A stretch of 64,000 nt of DNA from Streptomyces coeruleorubidus. Its GTDB lineage: Bacteria > Actinomycetota > Actinomycetes > Streptomycetales > Streptomycetaceae. The DNA lies in contig NZ_CP118527.1 of the NCBI RefSeq assembly GCF_028885415.1, positions 8,308,001 through 8,372,000 of the forward strand, in the 5' to 3' direction. How positions within the stretch are numbered: the first letter of the stretch is position 1; every line of letters begins with the position of its first letter. Below the pieces are notes generated by a model, which made no database searches, was not told where the DNA came from, and saw only the letters and a list, made by a program, of their open reading frames with translations. A program made the position numbers and the translations under genes. This document shows, piece after piece, positions 43,838 through 52,596 of this stretch.

Positions 43838-46016
43838 TCCGGATGTCGCGGTACGAGACCACGTCCGTCGTGCCGTGCACCTGGAGCCCGATGTAGCCGG
43901 AGGCGAACCGCCGCCCGTCCGTGCCCGGGTCGTCCGAGCGGGGCGGGGTGAACTCCTGACCGCCGGTGTTGTCGAACTCGTTGATCAGCACGCCGTTGCG
44001 GAACACCGAGTAGTGCTGGCCCTCCACACGGATCTCGTAGTCGTTCCAGGTGCCCTTCTGCGTCACGCCCGCGCCGGCCAGCCCCACGCGGTCGAAGCCG
44101 TAGACCGACCCCGTCTTGTACATGTCGCCGTCGGGCCGGTCGAGCACCTGCACCTCGTGCCCGTACTTGATGGCGACCCACTCCGGGCGGGACTCCTCCG
44201 GGTGGTCGTGGACCCACGGGAAGCGCACGAAGACGCCCGAGTTGGCGTTGCCGGTGCCGGGAGCGTCGTCACGCCACTGGAGCCGCAGCGAGAAGTCGCC
44301 GTACTTGCGCTGCGGGAACCACAGCATGCCCAGGCCGGGCTTCGTGGTGCCTGAGGTGATCGTCCCGTCCGAGGTCAGCCCGAACGAACCGCCGCCCACC
44401 TGCTGCCACTTGCCGAAGGACTCCGCGCTGCCGTCGAAGATCGCGCGATAGCCCTCGGTTTGCCCGGGCTTGCCGATGCCGGACTGGCGGGCGGCCTTGC
44501 GGATCGCGTTGTACTCCCGCTGGTCGATGACCCCTTCCTTCAGCAGACGGTCGAGGACGGACGTCACGTGCTTGAGGAACAGGGCGTGGGACGTCCACTC
44601 CTTCTCGTCCTCGATCAGCTCACCGATCCGGCAGCGGTTGTCGGTGACCCGGTTGCGCACTCCGGAGTCGACCGTGCCGACGATCACTGTCAACCGCTCG
44701 TCGTACTCGGGGCAGTCCGGCGCCGGGACCTGGCCGGAGACGACCGTGAAGGCCACCGTCAGGGCCGCCGAGGTGTTGCCCGCCTTGTCCGTCGCCCGGT
44801 ACGCCACGGTGTGCGCGCCCGCCCGGTCGACCACGACCGGAGCCGTGTACGCCAGGTACGGCCCGCCGTCCAGCGAGTACTCGATCCTCTCGACGCCCGA
44901 GCCGTGCGCGTCGGTCGCCGTCACGGTCACCCGGGCGCTGTTGACGTACGCCCCGTCGGAGTTCCTCGTGCCGTCCACGGTCACGCCCGTCACCGGCGGG
45001 GTTGTGTCCTGCGGCGGAGCCGCCACGACCGTGAACCGCACGCTCTTCTCGGCCGCCACGTTGCCCGCCTTGTCGGTGGCGCGGTAGCGGACGGTGTGCT
45101 CGCCCACCTGGTGCACCATCACGGGCGCGGTGTACGGCTGCCACGCGCCGGAGCCGACCGCGTACTCGATCGTGTTCACCCCGGAGCCCGTGTCGGACGC
45201 GGAGACGGTGACCGTCGCCATGTCGATGTACGCCCCGTCGGCGTCGCGCTCGCCGCTCACCGTCGCCGAGGTCTCCGGCGCGGTCGTGTCGTCCGACTGC
45301 GGCGCCACCACCGTGAACTGCACGCTCTTCTCGGCGGAGACGTTCCCCGCCTTGTCGAAGGCGCGATAGCGCACCTTGTGGGCGCCGACCTGGTCGACGA
45401 CGACCGGCGCGGTGTACGGCTGCCAGGCACCCGCGTCGCCGATCGCGTACTCGATCCTCTCGACGCCGGAGCCGCCCTCGTCGGTGGCGTGGACCGCCAC
45501 GCTCGCCGAACCGACGTACTCGCCCTGCATGTTCTGCGTCCCGCTCACGTGCGCCGACGCCTCGGGCGCCGTGGTGTCCTCGCCGGTGCCCTCGGTCACC
45601 TCGAGGATGCCCTGCATCTGGCCGTGGCCGGGAATCGTGCAGTGGTAGAAGTACCGGCCGGGCGTGAGCGTGACCTGGGCGGTGTGCTTGCCGCCCTGGG
45701 CGTCGTTCGGATTGGCCAGGATGTTGAGCTGTACATCGTTGTTGAACTCGGGATCGCTGGTCACGAACGTCAGCGTGTGCGGCATGCCCGTGGTGTTGCC
45801 GGCGGCCACGCTGTTGTCGAACACGATCGTCGCGGTGCCGGCGACCGCCGTCTTCGGGGCCGAGAGGTACTTGTCGATGTCGTTGCCGGCCGTCCAGGTG
45901 AGGACCTGTTCGGCGGCCGGCGCCTGCGTCTGCCCGGCGGCGGGCATCGCCTGCACGCCGAGCATCACGAGCAGGGCGGCCAGCAGGGCGGCCCAGATTC
46001 TTCGTTGCCGGATCAC
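43824..46016 (-). CDS. Secreted cupredoxin + three OmpL47-type repeats + DUF1080 domain protein
   Basis: 730 residues. Signal peptide to about residue 28; cupredoxin about 35-148 with type 1 copper ligands His80, Cys126, His131 and Met134 (YHCTIPGHGQM); three beta-sandwich OmpL47/Ig-like repeats about 150-435, each with IEY, a YTAPVVV-type turn and RATDKAGN; a helical segment about 440-520; and C-terminal DUF1080/LamG-like domain about 525-730 (FVRFPWVHDHPEESRP; GYIGLQVHGTTDVVSYRDIR). The GTG start overlaps the upstream stop (GTGA) with GAGGGGAA before it. It is an electron carrier tethered to a putative sugar-binding domain and is coupled to the PQQ-type dehydrogenase. Confidence 0.88.
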   Translation of the reverse strand: MIRQRRIWAALLAALLVMLGVQAMPAAGQTQAPAAEQVLTWTAGNDIDKYLSAPKTAVAGTATIVFDNSVAAGNTTGMPHTLTFVTSDPEFNNDVQLNILANPNDAQGGKHTAQVTLTPGRYFYHCTIPGHGQMQGILEVTEGTGEDTTAPEASAHVSGTQNMQGEYVGSASVAVHATDEGGSGVERIEYAIGDAGAWQPYTAPVVVDQVGAHKVRYRAFDKAGNVSAEKSVQFTVVAPQSDDTTAPETSATVSGERDADGAYIDMATVTVSASDTGSGVNTIEYAVGSGAWQPYTAPVMVHQVGEHTVRYRATDKAGNVAAEKSVRFTVVAAPPQDTTPPVTGVTVDGTRNSDGAYVNSARVTVTATDAHGSGVERIEYSLDGGPYLAYTAPVVVDRAGAHTVAYRATDKAGNTSAALTVAFTVVSGQVPAPDCPEYDERLTVIVGTVDSGVRNRVTDNRCRIGELIEDEKEWTSHALFLKHVTSVLDRLLKEGVIDQREYNAIRKAARQSGIGKPGQTEGYRAIFDGSAESFGKWQQVGGGSFGLTSDGTITSGTTKPGLGMLWFPQRKYGDFSLRLQWRDDAPGTGNANSGVFVRFPWVHDHPEESRPEWVAIKYGHEVQVLDRPDGDMYKTGSVYGFDRVGLAGAGVTQKGTWNDYEIRVEGQHYSVFRNGVLINEFDNTGGQEFTPPRSDDPGTDGRRFASGYIGLQVHGTTDVVSYRDIRIKEL

Positions 46017-48490
46017 TCGGTTCCCCTCGCCAACTGGCCGACGGCCGGGGTCGGCCCGCCGCCCTTGTAGGTGACCCGCCACAGGGCCGACTTGGAGTCC
46101 GAGGTGAAGAAGCCGCGGCCGTAGTCGAGGACGTACAGCGCACCGTCCGGACCGAACTTCCAGTCCATGAGGTTCCTGATGCCGTCGTTGCCGACCGGCA
46201 CGATCTTCTTCAGCGACTCCGAGTGCACCGGCAGACCGCCGCCGCCTTGCGTCTTCGGGTCCATGAGCACCGCGTTGCGCGGCTGGTCGGCGTCGTAGAA
46301 GTCACCGACGAACCACTTGCCGTCCCAGTACGCCGGCCACTTGACGGCACTGTCCGCCGCGACCGTGTCGTACCGGTAGACCGGCCCGTTCATCGCGGCC
46401 TGCCCGCCGCCCTTGAGCCAGGGCAGCCGGTACGTCGCCTCCTCCGGTTTGTACGACGGGACGCCGTTCGCGTCCCGCGGGTAGTCCGGCGCGCCGCCCT
46501 GCGGCGAGTACCAGATGTTGTTGCCGGTGACCGGCGGCAGGTTGACCAGCCCGTCGTTGTTCGGCGACTCGTTCTTAGGACGGTCGCAGTCGTACCAGCC
46601 GAGCGGCTGGGACGGGTCCGGCAGATTGCGGTCCCGGTAGGGCTGCTTGTTGCCCATGCAGTACGGCCAGCCCCGGTTGCCCGCCTCGGTGATGGCGGCG
46701 AACGTGTCGTACTTGGCCGGACCCCAGGTCGTCGAGGGCGCGCTCGCGTCCGGGCCGACCCAGCCCGCGTAGAGGACGTCGGTCGACTTGTCGACGAAGA
46801 TACGGGCGGGGTTCCTGACCCCCATCACATAGATCTCGCCGCGGGTCTTGCCGCCGCCCTCGTCGGTCTCCTTCCCGGTGAAGAGGTTGCCCTCGGGGAG
46901 CGTGTACGTCCCGTCCGGCTCCGGGTGGATGCGCAGGATCTTGCCGTTGAGGTTGTTGGTGTTGCCGGCCGTGCGGCGCGCGTCCGCGAAGGAGACGCCC
47001 TTGTAGTTCGGCTGCGGGTTGTTGCCCGAGTAACCGCCGCTGAACCCGCTGGAGTTGTTGTCCCCGGTGGCGATGTACAGGTTGCCCTTGGAGTCCCAGG
47101 CCATCCCGCCGCCCGAATGGCAGCAACTGTGGATCTGCACCGGCCACTTCAGCAGCACCTTCTCGCTGCTCAGGTCCAGTTTGTTCGTGGCCTGGTCGAG
47201 CGTGAAGCGGGAGACGCGCCGCTCGGCCATCCGCGTGTCGCGGTTGATCTGGCTGTGGGGCGTGTAGTGCAGATACACCCAGCCGTTCTGCTCGAACTCC
47301 GGGTCCAGCTCGATCCCGAGCAGCCCCTCCTCGACCTTGACCAGCTCGTCGCCGCCGCCCTTGTTGCCGAAGACGGTCAGCGCACCGGCCAGGGTCACCT
47401 GCTTGGTCTTCGGGTCGTAGACGTGGATCTCGCCCTTGCCCTTGCCGATGTCGGGGTTGTTCCAGTCGGTGACCACGGGCTGCGAGGAGTCGGCGCCGCC
47501 CCGGCCGATGTAGAACACCCGGCCGTCGGGCGCGGTGACCAGCCCGTGCGGCTCGCCGATCTGGTCGTTCTGCCCAGGCTGGTTGGGCTTGGTCAGCCGC
47601 TCCGCCGCGTAGTTGGCGTTGATGGTCGCCTTGCAGTCGGCCTGCTCCAGCCGGGTCGTCCACATCAGCGCACCGCGCAGATGGGCACGGAAGTCGGTCT
47701 CGTCGTACGACGACACCGTGCCGCCCATGCCGGTGTAGAAGGAGCGGCCGCCGTCGTAGTCACGGCACCAACTGACCGGATGATCCCAGCCGTTGGCGCC
47801 CGTCCCCGGCTGGTAGGTCGACTCCCGGACCCGGGCCACCGTATGGACGTCACCCGAGGGGTTCTTCACCCAGTTCAGCCACTTGTCGGGGCGCTTCCAC
47901 TGCACCGGCACGTCCTTGGTGGCCGGGTGCCGGCGGTCCCCCACCTCGACGGTCGCACGCTGCCCGGCCGCGGGGCTCGACGCGGCCGGGCGGGCGCCCA
48001 CCAGTCCGGTGAACCAGTCCGAGTACGGCTCCGCGCGCGCCGCGTCATGGATGCCGACGAACCCGCCGCCGGCCTCCATGTACGCCTCCAGGCCCGCCTC
48101 CTGCTCCGCGTCGAGGACGTCGCCCCCGCCGGTCAGGAACACGATCGCGTTGAAGCGGCCGAGTTTCGTCTCGTCGGTGAACACCGTGGCGTCGTCGGTG
48201 GCTTGGACCTTGAAGCGGCGGTTCGCCGGTCCCGACAGCCCGATGTCCTCGATGGCCTCGATCCCGGCGTTCACCACCGGTGACTCCTCCCCGGCCGCGG
48301 AACCGTGGAAGATCAGCACTCGTACGTTCGCGCCGCCCGGGGGCGACTTGATCGACATCGTTGTCAGCGATGGCTCCGGATGCGGGCGCGCGCTCGCCGC
48401 TGGCCCGGACAGGAGTCCGGCGGTCACGGCTGCGGCGGCCATCGAGGCCGCCCAGACACGTCTTCCCTTGCTCAACCCTCGTAAGTGCAT
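46013..48490 (-). CDS. Secreted ThuA domain fused to PQQ-dependent glucose/sorbosone dehydrogenase
   Basis: 825 residues. Signal peptide about 1-35 (VWAASMAAAAVTAGLLS, AxA cleavage). ThuA-like domain about 45-275 (VLIFHGSAAGEESP; VGIHDAARAEPYSDWF; YTGMGG). GSDH-type beta-propeller about 300-820 (GEPHGLVTAPDGRVFYIGRG; LLGIELDPEFEQNGWVYLHY; HSCCHSGGGMAWDSKGNLYI; DGALYVLDYGRG). Start MHLRGLSKG at 48490 after GAGGAGG. Such enzymes oxidise sugars extracellularly with PQQ; electrons could pass to the cupredoxin encoded next. Confidence 0.9.
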   Translation of the reverse strand: MHLRGLSKGRRVWAASMAAAAVTAGLLSGPAASARPHPEPSLTTMSIKSPPGGANVRVLIFHGSAAGEESPVVNAGIEAIEDIGLSGPANRRFKVQATDDATVFTDETKLGRFNAIVFLTGGGDVLDAEQEAGLEAYMEAGGGFVGIHDAARAEPYSDWFTGLVGARPAASSPAAGQRATVEVGDRRHPATKDVPVQWKRPDKWLNWVKNPSGDVHTVARVRESTYQPGTGANGWDHPVSWCRDYDGGRSFYTGMGGTVSSYDETDFRAHLRGALMWTTRLEQADCKATINANYAAERLTKPNQPGQNDQIGEPHGLVTAPDGRVFYIGRGGADSSQPVVTDWNNPDIGKGKGEIHVYDPKTKQVTLAGALTVFGNKGGGDELVKVEEGLLGIELDPEFEQNGWVYLHYTPHSQINRDTRMAERRVSRFTLDQATNKLDLSSEKVLLKWPVQIHSCCHSGGGMAWDSKGNLYIATGDNNSSGFSGGYSGNNPQPNYKGVSFADARRTAGNTNNLNGKILRIHPEPDGTYTLPEGNLFTGKETDEGGGKTRGEIYVMGVRNPARIFVDKSTDVLYAGWVGPDASAPSTTWGPAKYDTFAAITEAGNRGWPYCMGNKQPYRDRNLPDPSQPLGWYDCDRPKNESPNNDGLVNLPPVTGNNIWYSPQGGAPDYPRDANGVPSYKPEEATYRLPWLKGGGQAAMNGPVYRYDTVAADSAVKWPAYWDGKWFVGDFYDADQPRNAVLMDPKTQGGGGLPVHSESLKKIVPVGNDGIRNLMDWKFGPDGALYVLDYGRGFFTSDSKSALWRVTYKGGGPTPAVGQLARGTE

Positions 48491-48679
48491 GGGCACCTCC
48501 TCGGTCACAGCAACACCGCCAAGGAAGCTAAACCCCTTTGCATGTCTCGCCAATACCTATGACCGGGACGGGCCCAACTTTGTCTTGAGTGTGGATAAAC
48601 AGGAGAGTGGCCGGTACCGTCTCACGGGTTCATCACAGGTACGTCTCCGTAAAAGCCTTACCAGGGTGGGGAGTTCCGC

Positions 48680-49657
48680 ATGGACAGACGCAGCTTCAAC
48701 CGGCGCGTACTGCTGGGCGGCGCAGCCGTCGCGACATCGTTGTCCATGGCGCCGGAGGCCATCAGCGCGGACGGACCGGCGAAGACGGCACCGGCCGGGG
48801 GCGAGGTGAGACGCATCAAGCTGTACGCGGAGAAGCTCGCCGACGGACAGATGGGCTACGGCCTGGAGAAGGGCAAGGCGACCGTCCCCGGCCCGCTCAT
48901 CGAGCTCAACGAGGGCGACACGCTGCACGTCGAGTTCGAGAACACCATGGACGTGGCGGTGAGCCTGCACGTCCACGGCCTGGACTACGAGATCACCAGC
49001 GACGGCACGAAGCTGAACCGGAGCCACGTCGAGCCGGGCGGCACCCGCACCTACACCTGGCGCACCCACGCCCCCGGCCGCCGGCGGGACGGCACCTGGC
49101 GGGCGGGCAGCGCGGGTTACTGGCACTACCACGACCACGTCGTCGGCACGGACCACGGCACGCAGGGGCTCCAGAAGGGCCTCTACGGCCCGGTCATCGT
49201 CCGCCGCAAGGGCGACGTCCTGCCGGACCGCACGCACACGGTCGTCTTCAACGACATGCTCATCAACAACAGGCCGCCGCATTCCGGGCCGAACTTCGAG
49301 GCCACCGTGGGGGATCGCGTCGAGTTCATCGTGATCACGCACGGCGAGTTCTACCACACGTTCCATATGCACGGTCACCGCTGGGCGGACAACCGCACCG
49401 GCATGCTGACCGGCCCCGACGACCCCAGCCAGGTCATCGACAACAAGATCACGGGCCCGGCCGACTCGTTCGGATTCCAGGTGATCGCGGGGGAGGGGGT
49501 CGGCGCCGGCGCCTGGATGTACCACTGCCATGTGCAGAGCCACTCCGACATGGGGATGGTGGGACTGTTCCTGGTGAAGAAGCCGGACGGGACGATTCCG
49601 GGCTACGACCCGCACGAGCACGGCCAGGAGCCGCCGGGGGGCGGCCACGAACACTGA
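48680..49657 (+). CDS. Two-domain small laccase (multicopper oxidase), Tat-exported
   Basis: 325 residues. Twin-arginine signal [19 protein letters not shown]. Two cupredoxin domains carry the laccase copper motifs [17 protein letters not shown] and [12 protein letters not shown]. Size and motif order match Streptomyces small laccase (SLAC), an active trimer. The gene is divergent from the dehydrogenase/cupredoxin operon, with 189 bases between. The His-rich C-terminus ([14 protein letters not shown]) may bind copper. Confidence 0.95.
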   Translation: MDRRSFNRRVLLGGAAVATSLSMAPEAISADGPAKTAPAGGEVRRIKLYAEKLADGQMGYGLEKGKATVPGPLIELNEGDTLHVEFENTMDVAVSLHVHGLDYEITSDGTKLNRSHVEPGGTRTYTWRTHAPGRRRDGTWRAGSAGYWHYHDHVVGTDHGTQGLQKGLYGPVIVRRKGDVLPDRTHTVVFNDMLINNRPPHSGPNFEATVGDRVEFIVITHGEFYHTFHMHGHRWADNRTGMLTGPDDPSQVIDNKITGPADSFGFQVIAGEGVGAGAWMYHCHVQSHSDMGMVGLFLVKKPDGTIPGYDPHEHGQEPPGGGHEH

Positions 49658-49674
49658 CGGGCGCGTGCGCATGG

Positions 49675-49700
49675 GCGCTCTCCGGCAAGCGGGAGAGCGC
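49675..49700 (+). terminator. Hairpin after the laccase gene
   Basis: GCGCTCTCC (49675-49683) and GGAGAGCGC (49692-49700), perfect nine-base arms, eight-base loop, 18 bases after the laccase stop. It partly overlaps the LacI-type palindrome, so one sequence may serve both purposes. Confidence 0.5.
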
Positions 49701-49704
49701 TCTC
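49693..49704. promoter_or_regulatory. LacI-type operator before the LacI gene
   Basis: GAGAGCGCTCTC is a perfect 12-base palindrome with the central CG typical of LacI-family sites (compare GGGAGCGCTCCC of CebR). It is 59 bases upstream of the lacI-type start. Confidence 0.65.
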
Positions 49705-49762
49705 ACCACAGTCCGCCACCGGGGCTATCCTGATCCGCAACCGCAGGTGAGGAGCCCCCGAA

Positions 49763-50800
49763 GTGACCGACACAGCGCCGCGTCCCACCCTGGAGGCCGT
49801 GGCCGCCCGGGCCGGTGTCTCGCGGGCCACCGTCTCGCGCGTGGTCAACGGCGGCGACGGGGTGAGGGACATCCTCGCCGAGAGGGTCCGCAAGGCGGTG
49901 GAGGAGCTCGGGTACGTGCCCAACCAGGCGGCCCGCAGCCTGGTGACCCGGCGGCACGACGCCATCGCGGTCGTCGTCGCCGAACCGGAGACCCGCGTGT
50001 TCGCCGACCCGTTCTTCGCGCTCCAGCTGCGCGGGATCAGCAAGGAACTCACGGCCCACGACAACCAGCTCGTGCTGCTGCTCACGGAGGGCCGGGACGA
50101 CCACGCCCGGGTCGGCCGGTACCTCGCCGGCGGGCATGTCGACGGGGCCCTCGTCTTCTCCCTGCACCTCGACGACCCGCTGCCGGAGCTGATCCAGCGG
50201 GCCGGCGTCCCCACCGTCTTCGGCGGGCGGCCCGGCTGGAGCGGAGACCGGGGCGGCGTGGTGTACGTCGACAGCGACAACCGCGGCGGCGCCCGCGACG
50301 CCGTCCGCCACCTGGCCGGCCTCGGCCGCAGCCGGATCGCGCACATCACCGGCGCCCTCGACCAGACGTCCGCCGTCGACCGGCTCGACGGCTACCGGGA
50401 CGTCATGGTGGACGCCGACCCACGACTGATCGCCGAGGCCGACTTCACCCCGGCCGGCGGCGAGCGGGCGATGCGCGAGCTCCTCGACCGCTGCCCGGAC
50501 GTGGACGCGGTGTTCGCCGCCAACGACCTCACCGCCGCGGGGGCGCTGCGCGTACTGCGCGAGGCCGGACGGCGTGTCCCCGACGACGTCGCCGTGATCG
50601 GCTTCGACGACATGCTGCCCGTCGCGGAACAAACCGACCCGCCTCTCACGACGGTCCGCCAGGACATCGAGGAGATGGGCCGCCTGATGGCCCGCCTGCT
50701 GCTGCGGAGGCTCGACCGCGGCACTCCGCGGGAGGGCGTGGACGGCACGCCCTCCAGTGTGGTCCTGCCGACGACGCTGGTGCGGCGGGCGTCCGCTTAG
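49763..50800 (+). CDS. LacI-family sugar-responsive regulator
   Basis: 345 residues: N-terminal HTH (TLEAVAARAGVSRATVSRVVNG) with hinge helix (YVPNQAARSLVTRR), then a periplasmic-binding-like core (DFTPAGGERAMRELLDRCPDVDA; FAANDLTAAGALRVL; VIGFDDMLP). GTG start after GGTGAGGAGC. It is a candidate regulator of the extracytoplasmic sugar-oxidation genes next to it, which would fit a carbohydrate inducer; this link is inferred from position. Confidence 0.92.
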   Translation: MTDTAPRPTLEAVAARAGVSRATVSRVVNGGDGVRDILAERVRKAVEELGYVPNQAARSLVTRRHDAIAVVVAEPETRVFADPFFALQLRGISKELTAHDNQLVLLLTEGRDDHARVGRYLAGGHVDGALVFSLHLDDPLPELIQRAGVPTVFGGRPGWSGDRGGVVYVDSDNRGGARDAVRHLAGLGRSRIAHITGALDQTSAVDRLDGYRDVMVDADPRLIAEADFTPAGGERAMRELLDRCPDVDAVFAANDLTAAGALRVLREAGRRVPDDVAVIGFDDMLPVAEQTDPPLTTVRQDIEEMGRLMARLLLRRLDRGTPREGVDGTPSSVVLPTTLVRRASA

Positions 50801-50802
50801 GA

Positions 50803-50893
50803 CGTCTGATGGATCTCCGTGGAGGAAGGACCGGTGTTCGGTGCGTGCTCTCGGCGTGCCGGGCGTCGCGACGCCGCGGAGATCCATCAGACG
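50803..50893. repeat. 91-bp palindromic element with inner hairpins
   Basis: Outer arms CGTCTGATGGATCTCCG (50803-50819) and CGGAGATCCATCAGACG (50877-50893) are perfect 17-base inverted repeats. The 57-base interior has a perfect 14-base palindrome GGCGTCGCGACGCC (50862-50875) and ACCG/CGGT near 50830-50842, giving a cloverleaf-like fold. It begins two bases after the LacI stop and ends 23 bases before the convergent stop. Confidence 0.8.
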
Positions 50894-50916
50894 CTCGCTG
50901 GTCCGGCCCACGTGCC

Positions 50917-51702
50917 TCAGCCCGGCTGCGGCTCGCTGCGGATCACCGCGAAACGCGCCCCGTACGGGTCCGTGAACTTGGCGACGCGGCCGACGTCCGG
51001 CAGGTCCGTGGCGGGCATGCGGACCGTGCCGCCCAGTTCCCGGGCCTTGGCGACGGTGGCGTCCGTGTCGGTGACCTCGAAGTACGGCAGCCAGTGCGCC
51101 TCCTCCTCGGCCGGATCCTCGGCCAGCGGGACGATGCCGCCGAACATGGCGTCCTCGCCCTCTCCGGCCGGGGCGATGGTGGTGTAGGTGCCGCCGGGGA
51201 AGTCGACGCCGTAGGTCTCCAGGCCGAGCACGGAGTGGTAGAAGGCGGCAGCGGCCGGGACGTCCGCCGTGTACAGCTCCAGCCAGCACAGCGAGCCGGG
51301 CTCCTGGACGACGTCCAGCCCCTCGTTGCGGCCCGGCTGCCACAGACCGAAGGGCACCCCCGCCTGGTCGGCGAGGATCGCCATGCGGCCGAGGTCCTGC
51401 ACGTCCATGGGCTGCATCCGCACCGAGCCGTGCGCCTGCCCGGCCGCCCGCGCCGTGGTGTCCGCGTCCGGGGCCTGGAAGTACACCGTCCAGGAGGGCG
51501 GGCCCTGCTCCGGGGTGGTCTGCATGCCGCCGGCGGCGGTCCTGCCGCCCAGCTGGAAGAAGCCGTAGCCCCCGACCTCGGGCCCGCCGGGCCGGAACTC
51601 CCAGCCGAACAGGCCGCCGTAGAAGGAGGCGGCGCCGTCGATGTCGGGGGTGCCGAGATCGATCCAGTTCGGAGCGCCGGTGACATAACGGGTGGTGAGC
51701 AT
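50917..51702 (-). CDS. VOC-superfamily (glyoxalase-fold) protein with two tandem domains
   Basis: 261 residues made of two similar halves: PNWIDLGTPDIDGAASFYGG at about 12-31 and SLCWLELYTADVPAAAAFYH at about 133-152, each followed by a VOC beta-alpha-beta-beta-beta unit ending LADQAGVPFGLWQPG or FTDPYGARFAVIR. This is the actinobacterial two-domain VOC form (antibiotic-binding/glyoxalase-like); no activity can be assigned. The start at 51702 has GAGGAGGGC upstream. Confidence 0.88.
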   Translation of the reverse strand: MLTTRYVTGAPNWIDLGTPDIDGAASFYGGLFGWEFRPGGPEVGGYGFFQLGGRTAAGGMQTTPEQGPPSWTVYFQAPDADTTARAAGQAHGSVRMQPMDVQDLGRMAILADQAGVPFGLWQPGRNEGLDVVQEPGSLCWLELYTADVPAAAAFYHSVLGLETYGVDFPGGTYTTIAPAGEGEDAMFGGIVPLAEDPAEEEAHWLPYFEVTDTDATVAKARELGGTVRMPATDLPDVGRVAKFTDPYGARFAVIRSEPQPG

Positions 51703-51936
51703 GATCGCCCTCCTCGCGCAGGGGCCCGTCCGTCTGCTCTGCCGAGTCTCGCACCGCCCACTGACAACCGCCGCCGGAGCGCCGCGGGGGTGTGGTTTTC
51801 GAGGTTTCCGATGTTTCCGCGCGCCGCCGTGCGTCGGCTCGTCCGGCGGGCGACCATCGAGGCGGCCGGTGGCCTGTGAACGCGGTGTTGATCCCGCGTT
51901 GATCGAACGTTTTGCGCCGACCGCGACGCTCGGGCC

Positions 51937-52182
51937 ATGCACATCGACACGATCACCTCGCCCGAACTCGCCTGGCAGCAGGAGGCGCTGTGCGCGCAGA
52001 CCGGTGCGGACTTCTTCTTTCCCGAGCCGGGCAGCTCGGTCCGCGAGGCGAAGCGGATCTGCGGTATGTGTCCCATCCGCACGGCCTGCCTCGAGTACGC
52101 GATCGACAACGACGAGCGCTTCGGCGTCTGGGGCGGCCTGTCGGAGAAGGAGCGGCTGGAGCTGCGGCGTACGTCGCGGTAG
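51937..52182 (+). CDS. WhiB-family iron-sulfur transcriptional regulator
   Basis: 81 residues. The four cluster cysteines are Cys19, Cys42, Cys45 and Cys51 (CGMC spacing), followed by the FGVWGGL turn and a basic tail ERLELRRTSR. Wbl proteins bind a 4Fe-4S cluster and usually act with the primary sigma factor. It is flanked by decayed sequence on the right. Confidence 0.95.
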   Translation: MHIDTITSPELAWQQEALCAQTGADFFFPEPGSSVREAKRICGMCPIRTACLEYAIDNDERFGVWGGLSEKERLELRRTSR

Positions 52183-52259
52183 CCGCAGGGTGCCGGCCTC
52201 CCGGCGGGAGCGGGGACGGTCTCCCGCCCGCCGGGCGCCTGGGTGGGTGAGGTCTCGCC

Positions 52260-52460
52260 GAGGTGACCGTCCGGCACCCACCGCCGAGCGAACCGGTGTT
52301 GTCGAGACCCCCGTTGAGCCGGCCGCTCGGGTCGACGGCGCCCGCGGGGAAAACAGTCGTCCGCGTCGTAGCCGAACTCCGGCTGGAACGTCTCCTGCTC
52401 AGGGCCACCGTCGCCCATGCAGGGCAGATGCTGCAGCAGGGCGGCGTGGGCGCTGCACCT
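52260..52460 (-). pseudogene. Fragment of an NPP1-family (necrosis-inducing-like) secreted protein
   Basis: The minus strand encodes AALLQHLPCMGDGGPEQETF, QPEFGYDADDCFP and, after a one-base shift at the C4 run 52346-52349, AGAVDPSGRLNGGLDNTGSL and GGGCR. This resembles the FQPLFDFDGDGCYPSAAID / GGL...GGCR start of NPP1 proteins as I recall them. The rest of the domain is missing, so it is truncated as well as shifted. The remaining sequence 52183-52260 shows nothing. Confidence 0.6.
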
Positions 52461-52535
52461 GTTTTCCCCCGGTCGGCGCGGAAATGTTCCCGCGGGCGTC
52501 ATGATCCGCATCTTCGGCGTTGCCGGTCGTTCACG

Positions 52536-52574
52536 CGTGAGGCCCCGACCGCTCGCGGCGGTCGGGGCCTCACG
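52536..52574. terminator. Strong GC hairpin after the desaturase gene
   Basis: CGTGAGGCCCCGACCGC (52536-52552) and GCGGTCGGGGCCTCACG (52558-52574) are perfect 17-base arms with a five-base loop, 23 bases past the desaturase stop on the minus strand. It is the most stable simple hairpin in the window. Confidence 0.85.
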
Positions 52575-52596
52575 GGGGTATGTGCCGGGTCGGCCG

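Noticed and set aside
44460..48283. Rightward 536- and 686-codon open frames across the DUF1080 and PQQ dehydrogenase genes
   Set aside because: They are antisense to genes with signal peptides and intact motifs. Composition is dominated by Arg, Val, His, Pro without any recognisable fold.
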